A DNA stretch of 64,000 bases, taken from contig NZ_BMQM01000022.1 of the NCBI RefSeq assembly GCF_014648115.1, positions 1-64,000 of the forward strand. The letters run 5' to 3'. Origin of the DNA: Deinococcus seoulensis (GTDB lineage Bacteria; Deinococcota; Deinococci; Deinococcales; Deinococcaceae). The position numbers and the translations under genes are program-made. Below are positions 58,897 through 64,000 of the stretch, piece by piece; positions within the stretch are counted from its first letter, which is position 1; every line of letters begins with the position of its first letter. The notes beneath the pieces are model-generated. The model was not told where the DNA came from, did not search any database, and worked only from the letters and a program-made list of their open reading frames with translations.

Positions 58897-59368
58897 CGCC
58901 CAGTTCGCCGCCGCGTGGACGGTCCTCGAAGACCGCTTCAGCCGCAAGCACAACGCGCAGACCGTCAAGATCTACCGCAACATCCTCACCGCCGAACTCA
59001 GCGAAACGCAGTTCACGGACGCCTGCCGCGCCGCGTTCCGCCTGGACACGTTCTTCCCCAGCCCCCAGCGCCTCATTGACCTCGGCACCGGCTCGCAGGG
59101 CTTCCACCTGCAAGCCATCGCTGCCTGGGACACCTGCATGGACCGCATGCGCAGAGGCGAACAGATCACCGAACCCGGCAGCCTCGAGCGGCGCCTGCTG
59201 AACTCCGTCACGCACGGCCAACCCCTCGGGCACGTCGAAACGAAGCAACTGGACTTCCTGAAAAAGGAATTCGTGACCCGCTACACGTCCGAACTCGCCC
59301 AGCAGGCCGCCGCCCGCACCCCCGCCCTCCCCGGCGCCCCCGTGGAGGTCCCCCGTGTACTCCAGTGA
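58883..59368 (+). CDS. Phage protein, helicase-loader-like
   Basis: 161 residues. GTG start at 58883 overlapping the previous gene by 14 nt. The helical N-terminus with WTVLEDRFSRKHNAQTVKIYRNIL and FFPSPQRLIDLG resembles the small helicase-loader/inhibitor family (gp39P-like) that follows replication initiator genes in phages. The position directly after the initiator-like gene supports this. No ATPase motif, so it is not a DnaC-type loader. Confidence 0.6.
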   Translation: MPFSDAQFAAAWTVLEDRFSRKHNAQTVKIYRNILTAELSETQFTDACRAAFRLDTFFPSPQRLIDLGTGSQGFHLQAIAAWDTCMDRMRRGEQITEPGSLERRLLNSVTHGQPLGHVETKQLDFLKKEFVTRYTSELAQQAAARTPALPGAPVEVPRVLQ

Positions 59369-59561
59369 CCGCCGCGCCGGCCGCCCCGTCACCTTCGCCG
59401 CCGCCCTGGGAGCCGCGCCCGACGGTCCCCTCGAACTCAACCGCGCCGCCTCCGCCACCTGCCCCAGGTGCGGCCAGGAACCCCGCCTGTACCACCACGT
59501 CAGCCCCGCCGGGCGCGACGTGACCGTCTGGATTCCCGTTCACCACCACTGCCCCCGCTGA
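59355..59561 (+). CDS. Small zinc-ribbon-like phage protein
   Basis: 68 residues. It contains CPRCGQEPRLYHH and then VHHHC, enough Cys and His for one zinc site. GTG start overlapping the previous gene by 14 nt. Function unknown; such tiny genes are typical inserts of phage early operons. Confidence 0.6.
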   Translation: MYSSDRRAGRPVTFAAALGAAPDGPLELNRAASATCPRCGQEPRLYHHVSPAGRDVTVWIPVHHHCPR

Positions 59562-59583
59562 CCCCCACAGGAGGACCCCACCC

Positions 59584-60426
59584 ATGACCACGCACCGCAC
59601 GTACGGCATCTACAGTCTCGAATTCCTCGGCCTGACCTCCCGGGACGTCCGCGAGATCGGCTGGGTCCACGACATCAAATGGGCCTTCACGCTCGGCGCC
59701 AGACCCGAACGGAAATTCGAACTCGACCACGCCCACGTCCTGTTCGGCGCGGCCGACACGGGCGGCCTGAAACTCGAAATCTGCCCCCGCCTGTCCGGCG
59801 AGCACCTGCCCGGCATCCTGATCACCACGACCCTCCAGGGCAACCTCACCACCGTCGCGGAAGGACCGAAGACGAAGTTCACCACCCGCGTCTCCCAGGA
59901 AGCGCTGGAGCAGGCGGGCCTGACGTCCGCCGTGCTGTTCGAAGCCAGCTGCAGCCTCGAATGCACGGTCGGGGACATGCCCACCCTGGAAGAACAGACC
60001 GACGCGCAGATCCTCGCGGAACTTACCGCGAACCGGCAGCTCCAGCAGGACCACGGGCAGCTGATGGCCGACCTGGGCGCCCAGCCCCTCCTGACCCCCG
60101 CGCCGCAGGAGGCGCCCCAGGCGGACGCCCCCACCCCCGGCAACCAAGCGTACGACCGCGTGGCCGCGCAGGTCGCCCAGGCGGACCGTGCGGGCGTGTA
60201 CACCCTGCTGCAACTCATCCAGATCGACCCGAGCGACTGGGACGACGACACCACCACCCCCGAGCAGGACCTCGCCAGCATGCGCGACACGCTGCTCCTG
60301 CACTGGGAGGCCCTCGCCGCCGCCCTGAACGCCGTCCCGCCCCGCCTGACCCTCCCCCTGCACCCGAAAGAACCCGGCGAGGACCTTCCGTTCCCCCTGG
60401 GCGACACCGACCCCGCCGCCGACTGA
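59584..60426 (+). CDS. Phage hypothetical protein
   Basis: 280 residues; not recognised. N-terminal half predicted beta (YSLEFLGLTSRDVREIGWVHD, LKLEICPRLSGEHLPGILI), C-terminal half a Pro/Gln/Ala linker and two helices. Good ribosome binding site (CAGGAGGACC). Sits between the replication genes and the ParB/DUF3102-like gene, transcribed with them. Confidence 0.65.
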   Translation: MTTHRTYGIYSLEFLGLTSRDVREIGWVHDIKWAFTLGARPERKFELDHAHVLFGAADTGGLKLEICPRLSGEHLPGILITTTLQGNLTTVAEGPKTKFTTRVSQEALEQAGLTSAVLFEASCSLECTVGDMPTLEEQTDAQILAELTANRQLQQDHGQLMADLGAQPLLTPAPQEAPQADAPTPGNQAYDRVAAQVAQADRAGVYTLLQLIQIDPSDWDDDTTTPEQDLASMRDTLLLHWEALAAALNAVPPRLTLPLHPKEPGEDLPFPLGDTDPAAD

Positions 60427-60474
60427 CCAGACACACGGGGCCGCCAGGTGCGCGGCCCCCGCAGGTGACCCTTG

Positions 60475-61299
60475 ATGACCCACCCCACCCCTGAACCCCT
60501 CACCACCCACGAGCAGACCACCCTCACCCAGCTCGAAGGCACCATCCGCGACGGCTGGAACGGCTTCGTGACCGTCGGAGAAGCCCTCCTGACTATCCGG
60601 GACCAGCGCCTCTACCGCGCCGCGCACCGTACCTTCGGTGACTACTGCGAGCAGGTGTGGGGCTGGTCCCGCCAGCGCGCCCAGCAACTCATCGACGCCG
60701 CCGAAACCACGCACGCCCTGTCAACCATCGGTTTACACCCGGAGAACGAACGGCAGGCCCGCGAATTGAAGGAAGCGGCGAAGGTCGTTCAGCACCTGGA
60801 ACCCGAGCAGATCGTGGCGGTCGCCCGGTACCTCAAAACCGCCACCGGCACCGACAAGCCCACGACCAGCCAGGTCAAAGCGGCAGCCGAGGTCGCGGCC
60901 AGCATCGACGCGCACGCCACCGTCCAGCACCCCGACACGGGCGCCGAGGTGCCCCTGCACACCCTGACCGGCGAGCAACGCGCCGCCGCCATCGCCGAGA
61001 ACGTCAGCACCGGCACGCACGAACGCCTCCAACGCCAGAAGCAGCACATCGAAGAGAGCAAGTTACAAGCCAACAGCAGTGGCAGGGGAGGCTGGACCGA
61101 CTGGTGCCTCACCTACGCCCAGCAGCACCTCACCGACACCCAGGAACTCCGCATCGTCATCAAACGCGACCCCAGCGGGAACCCCAAAGCGCAGACCCTC
61201 GTGATCGACACGCACACCCACACGACCATCGCTTCCGGAGAACCCGCCGACTGGCTCAAGAAAGCTGTCCTGAACCTCGCCGAGGAAGTCAGAGGATGA
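60475..61299 (+). CDS. DUF3102/ParB-like phage protein
   Basis: 274 residues. The N-terminal block WNGFVTVGEALLTIRDQRLYRAAHRTFGDYCEQVWGWSRQRAQQLIDAA is widespread in phage and plasmid genes, where it forms a helix-turn-helix around a conserved YCxxxWGxS. A Glu/Gln/Arg coiled part follows, and the last 80 residues are a small beta-rich domain. A DNA-binding regulator or partition-like role is plausible. ATG at 60475; its stop overlaps the next ATG (ATGA). Confidence 0.72.
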   Translation: MTHPTPEPLTTHEQTTLTQLEGTIRDGWNGFVTVGEALLTIRDQRLYRAAHRTFGDYCEQVWGWSRQRAQQLIDAAETTHALSTIGLHPENERQARELKEAAKVVQHLEPEQIVAVARYLKTATGTDKPTTSQVKAAAEVAASIDAHATVQHPDTGAEVPLHTLTGEQRAAAIAENVSTGTHERLQRQKQHIEESKLQANSSGRGGWTDWCLTYAQQHLTDTQELRIVIKRDPSGNPKAQTLVIDTHTHTTIASGEPADWLKKAVLNLAEEVRG

Positions 61300-61892
61300 A
61301 CCCCTTTCCGACCCGGCAGGCCGCCGAAGCGTACCTCGTCCGTATCCCAGACGCCGCCGTGCGCGACGCCACCCGCACCCGACTCGGCCTGACCGCGGAC
61401 GCAGCCCCTGCGCCCGTCCCAGTGAGGGCGCCGCCCGTCCAGACAGTCGCCTTCCACGCGAGCGACCAGAAACAGGCCCCCCACGCCACCCTTACCTTCA
61501 CCCTGCCGTTCCCACCCAGCCTCAACAGCATCTGGCGCGCCACCGTCATCACCGGCAAGGACCGCCGGCCACAGGCCCGCATCCTCCTCAGCCAGGAAGG
61601 CAGAGCGTACCGCCGCGCCGTGCGCGACGTCATCCACGCCCTGAACAACCCCCACGCACCACCCGGCGCACGCCTGGCCGTTCAGCTCACCCTCCACAGC
61701 CCCACCCGCCGGAAGTTCGACGTGGACAACTACGCCAAAGCCTGCCTCGACGCCCTCACCCACGCCCACGTCTGGGCCGACGACTCCCTGGTCGACGAGT
61801 TACGCATCACGCGCGGCCCCGTCACCCCCGGCGGGCACGTGCACGTCGCCATCACCCCACTCGGCCGCACCCTCTACGCCCCAGCGAGGTAA
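61296..61892 (+). CDS. RusA-like Holliday junction resolvase
   Basis: 198 residues. The RusA core starts at about residue 65 (TLTFTLPFPPSLNSIWRA) and includes QEGRAYRRAV and the metal-binding region KFDVDNYAKACLDALTHAHVWADDSLVDEL, with the conserved Asp residues and the Lys. A 60-residue N-terminal extension is not part of RusA. It resolves four-way junctions during phage recombination, in keeping with the bet homologue upstream. Confidence 0.9.
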   Translation: MNPFPTRQAAEAYLVRIPDAAVRDATRTRLGLTADAAPAPVPVRAPPVQTVAFHASDQKQAPHATLTFTLPFPPSLNSIWRATVITGKDRRPQARILLSQEGRAYRRAVRDVIHALNNPHAPPGARLAVQLTLHSPTRRKFDVDNYAKACLDALTHAHVWADDSLVDELRITRGPVTPGGHVHVAITPLGRTLYAPAR

Positions 61893-61896
61893 CGCC

Positions 61897-62271
61897 ATGC
61901 CCCGAAAGAACCCGAAAAACACTCCCATCCACGCAGGCACCCTCCCCGCCGCGCTGCTCGCCGCCTCCAGCCTCGAACCCCGCACCGCCGCGCAGCTCCT
62001 CGACACTGCGCAACGGCGCGGCCAGTTCCCGGATGCCGACGAGCGGGCCGCCCGCCACGCCGCCGCCACCCTCCACGCCGGAACGCTCCTCACACGCCAA
62101 GGCCAGGGGGGGCAGGCCGACCCGTACCGCTACACCCTCACCACCACCGGCGAAGACACGCTCGAACACCTGCACGTCCCCCACAACCACACCCCCCGGG
62201 GCGAGACCGTGACGACCACCAACCACACGACACACCAGGCGCATCCCGCACCCCGCCCGAAGACCCCATGA
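61897..62271 (+). CDS. Small winged-helix-like phage protein
   Basis: 124 residues. IHAGTLPAALLAASSLEPRTAAQLLDTA and LHAGTLLTRQGQG then YRYTLTTTGED form the helix pattern and wing of a small DNA-binding winged helix. The last 30 residues are low-complexity His/Thr/Pro. The start is the ATG after a 4-nt gap from rusA. It may be an early regulator. Confidence 0.6.
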   Translation: MPRKNPKNTPIHAGTLPAALLAASSLEPRTAAQLLDTAQRRGQFPDADERAARHAAATLHAGTLLTRQGQGGQADPYRYTLTTTGEDTLEHLHVPHNHTPRGETVTTTNHTTHQAHPAPRPKTP

Positions 62272-62849
62272 CCACTCCCCACCCAGAGGTGAAGATGCCC
62301 GGCCGGAAACCAAAACCCCCCATCACCATCAACCGTGGCCGCGAACAGATCCGCCGCCTTACCGCCCTGCGCACAGAACGCCGGGACGCCCGCCAGTACG
62401 CCCAGCAGTGGTACGCCGCGCTGCACACCTGGGACGTCCACCACCCCGACGTCCTCCCGAACATCAGCTACGCTCCCTTCCGCGACCAGGGTGCCTTCGA
62501 CCCCCTCACCATGGGCGACGGAGGACCACCCCGGAAGTCCTACCTGCGCACCCCAGCAGGGGAGATCAGTGAAGCCGAAGTGGGCCGCCTCATCACGGAC
62601 ATGACCACCAGCCGCGTCCCGGAAACCGTGCAGCTCGGGCGGATGCTCGACCGCCTGCGCCGCCACGACCACGGGTGCATGCAGAGCCTCCTGCGGGGCG
62701 GCAGCTGGTCCTCCAACCGAGAAGGTGCCGTCCGGTACGCGGTGGCCGTCCTGACCCTGGCCGTCCGCGTGGGGGACGTGCAGGCGGAGCGGCCACTCAA
62801 GCACGTGCAGGCCGAACTTGCTGGCTTACCAGTTGTTGTTTCTGTCTGA
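62268..62849 (+). CDS. Phage hypothetical protein, candidate late-gene regulator
   Basis: 193 residues. The ATG overlaps the previous stop (ATGA). The C-terminal segment with CMQSLLRGGSWSSNREGAVRYAVAVLTLAVRV has the look of small sigma-like or Q/ArpU-type late regulators that stand at the end of phage early operons. The resemblance is positional and weak. A terminator follows at 62893. Confidence 0.55.
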   Translation: MTTPHPEVKMPGRKPKPPITINRGREQIRRLTALRTERRDARQYAQQWYAALHTWDVHHPDVLPNISYAPFRDQGAFDPLTMGDGGPPRKSYLRTPAGEISEAEVGRLITDMTTSRVPETVQLGRMLDRLRRHDHGCMQSLLRGGSWSSNREGAVRYAVAVLTLAVRVGDVQAERPLKHVQAELAGLPVVVSV

Positions 62850-62892
62850 AACTGGTACGGTTCTGCTAAGTTCCACCACACGTCAACACCAG

Positions 62893-62913
62893 CCGCCCAC
62901 CGGGGCGGTTTTT
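62893..62913 (+). terminator. Intrinsic terminator of the phage operon
   Basis: CCGCCC-accg-GGGCGG followed by TTTTT, 43 nt after the last gene of the run from bet to 62849. Confidence 0.92.
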
Positions 62914-63005
62914 CGTTAGGAATCGGACCGTGGACGTGAACGTGCCCCCTGTCGCGTCGCCATACCTGCACCCATCCACGATCCTTCCACGCGTTACCCT
63001 GGCCT

Positions 63006-63398
63006 ATGCGCTCACTCGTCCTCGCTGACACCCTCACCCTCGGAAGCGCTTACGCTCAGTCCATTCCCGGCATGCTGCCCGCCAGTCCCGCGCAGCAGCA
63101 GGCCATCGCCCGCAACGCCAAGGCCTTCACTGGCAAAACCTGCGCCACATACGGCTATACCCTCCAGGAAGTGCCCTCAAACGTCACAGAAGCGAAGCGC
63201 AGACAAGCGACTGAATATGCCGTGAATTACGTACTGGAGACGTATAACCGTCTGGGCTTCACGCCAACAAAACTCCGCCGCGCACCAGACGGAGGAGGCG
63301 AGATCTACCTCGCCCAGGACCACAGTTACATGCAGATCGTCAACGTGAACGCTTCTGGGAAACGCTACACCGCTACCTTCGGCTGCGTGCTCAAGTAA
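63006..63398 (+). CDS. Secreted hypothetical protein
   Basis: 130 residues. MRSLVLADTLTLGSAYAQS looks like a short export signal. The mature part has two Cys (KTCATYGY and TFGCVLK) and is less GC-biased than the rest. TACCCT lies 5 nt before the ATG. A strong terminator follows. No family; it could be a morphon cargo gene of the phage block. Confidence 0.62.
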   Translation: MRSLVLADTLTLGSAYAQSIPGMLPASPAQQQAIARNAKAFTGKTCATYGYTLQEVPSNVTEAKRRQATEYAVNYVLETYNRLGFTPTKLRRAPDGGGEIYLAQDHSYMQIVNVNASGKRYTATFGCVLK

Positions 63399-63403
63399 CC
63401 ACC

Positions 63404-63427
63404 GCCCCGCCCAGCGCGGGGCTTTTT
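63404..63427 (+). terminator. Intrinsic terminator
   Basis: GCCCCGC-ccagc-GCGGGGC followed by TTTTT, 6 nt after the stop of the gene at 63006. Confidence 0.93.
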
Positions 63428-63510
63428 CACGCCCACACCCTGAACGGCGACACGTTGCTGCCCCACTTCAATCAGCCAAAAGCGTGACGCGCCTGTGACA
63501 CGCGCCGCGT

Positions 63511-63590
63511 TACCATCACGTCACCCAACAATGCAGACCCGCCCGAGTGAAGGCGGAAGGGCCGCCCCACCGCCGCGTGGGGCTTTTTCA
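63511..63590 (+). ncRNA. Two-hairpin RNA-like element, copy B
   Basis: TACCAT (63511-63516), CCCAACAA (63524-63531), hairpin CCGCC-cgagtgaa-GGCGG (63539-63556), hairpin GCCCCAC-cgccgc-GTGGGGC (63564-63583) and TTTTT. Only one base of the 8-nt first loop differs from copy A, and the second hairpin is identical, loop included. The ATG of the next gene lies 25 nt beyond, so here it could act as a leader or attenuator. Confidence 0.65.
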
Positions 63591-63614
63591 TGCCGCCCCG
63601 GAGGTGGTCCGCTC

Positions 63615-63854
63615 ATGTCCAAGAAAGCGCAGCAGCGGGCCGCCCGGCGCACCCGCCTCCTGAAGTTCGTCCAGGCCCCATCACAGCCGGAACCCAGGTC
63701 CCGCGTGTTCCCGCCCGTCCGGGAGCCTTTCTACCTGCCAGACCTGCTGGGCTTCACGCCCCAGTGCTGGCAGGGGGACGTCCCGGAGATTGGGGAAGTG
63801 CCAGTGATCAGACGCGCTGAGGCAGCGGGTCAGTCCCATCAATGTGAGCCTTAA
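63615..63854 (+). CDS. Hypothetical phage-type small protein, possibly truncated
   Basis: 79 residues from the ATG at 63615 with GGAGGTGG before it. MSKKAQQRAARRTRLLKFVQ is basic and helical; REPFYLPDLLGFTPQCWQGD follows. Small genes of this shape stand just upstream of terminase or HNH genes in many phages, but none is visible here. The last 15 residues overlap the end of an oppositely directed lower-GC gene, so the natural C-terminus may have been replaced. Confidence 0.55.
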   Translation: MSKKAQQRAARRTRLLKFVQAPSQPEPRSRVFPPVREPFYLPDLLGFTPQCWQGDVPEIGEVPVIRRAEAAGQSHQCEP

Positions 63855-64000
63855 TTCGATCAATCACTTGCCGCTCGTCTGAAAACTGATTTGGCTCAAA
63901 TGAGATCAGGTTGTCCAATCGGCCAGTAGTGGCTGCTGGGTGCCCTCTCTCTTGAAAGGCGGCAGTAAAACCGCTTTGAGCTGTACCTGTCACGCGAATA
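63808..64000 (-). CDS. C-terminal end of a gene running off the window
   Basis: The minus-strand frame is open from the window edge to a TGA at 63808-63810 and ends with TGRLDNLISFEPNQFSDERQ and IKAHIDGTDPLPQRV. The base composition is markedly less GC-rich than the rest, and the residue mix is that of a real soluble protein. No family can be named from 60 residues. A GTG at 63993 is in frame but need not be the start. Confidence 0.5.
   Translation of the reverse strand, partial: IRVTGTAQSGFTAAFQERGHPAATTGRLDNLISFEPNQFSDERQVIDRIKAHIDGTDPLPQRV

Noticed and set aside
56300..63590. Reading the duplicated two-hairpin element simply as phage attachment sites
   Set aside because: The copies differ in spacers and flanks, lie within rather than at the visible sequence junctions (about 56813 and 63810), and no integrase is present between them.

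Overview
The window is chromosomal DNA of a high-GC bacterium that looks like a Deinococcus. The evidence is a PolA without a proofreading active site, a SecA that ends before the C-terminal zinc motif, an NrdEF/NrdI ribonucleotide reductase set, a polyphosphate-type glucokinase, many small secreted lipoproteins and barrel-like proteins, and dozens of genes whose start codon sits 5-8 nt after a TANNNT box, the leaderless-mRNA arrangement known in Deinococcus. A family of about 133-bp intergenic repeats resembles the small non-coding repeats described in D. radiodurans. The genus is an inference from these traits; no rRNA gene or other decisive marker is present.

Layout. 1-5.1 kb: a decayed deoC fragment, hypothetical genes, pcp, and an overlapping mutM-pdxH pair. 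5.3-12.9 kb: a PP2C-like protein, ohr, a triple ATP-cone P-loop kinase, a TetR regulator divergent from a polyphosphate glucokinase, a Spo0M-like protein, an amidohydrolase and a lipoprotein. 13.1-20.6 kb: secA, polA, a HAD hydrolase. 20.6-25.2 kb: a leftward ribonucleotide reductase cluster (thioesterase, nrdI, nrdE, nrdF, thioredoxin-fold protein) behind a good sigma-70 promoter with an NrdR-like palindrome. 25.3-31.1 kb: C39-like peptidase, lipoprotein, P-loop kinase, M29 aminopeptidase divergent from purU, a 4-TM protein and a flavin oxidoreductase. 31.3-36.1 kb: a quinone-reductase-like gene divergent from a beta-oxidation operon (hydratase/dehydrogenase, small gene, thiolase). 36.2-46.6 kb: a VOC dioxygenase, miaB, an amidase, and a run of secreted or envelope proteins (lipoproteins, LEA14-like, barrel, LolA-like, LysM-NlpC). 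47-56.2 kb: family-4 UDG, DUF1844-like protein, dtd, LysM-M23 peptidase, N-formylglutamate amidohydrolase-like protein, polyprenyl synthase, alpha/beta hydrolase, TPR-GGDEF protein, CheY-like protein. 56.3-64 kb: a phage-like replication/recombination block (5'-truncated Bet annealing protein, replication-initiator-like and loader-like proteins, ParB/DUF3102-like protein, RusA resolvase, small HTH genes).

The two most interesting signals are non-coding. First, about ten full or decayed copies of a hairpin-rich repeat recur through the window. Most well-preserved ends abut a stop codon directly, and both internal stems vary by compensatory changes. Second, a two-hairpin element with an identical terminal hairpin and a near-identical 8-nt loop occurs twice, at 56.3 kb and 63.5 kb, bracketing the phage-like block; each copy is preceded by the same TACCAT box. 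I do not recognise it as a known RNA.
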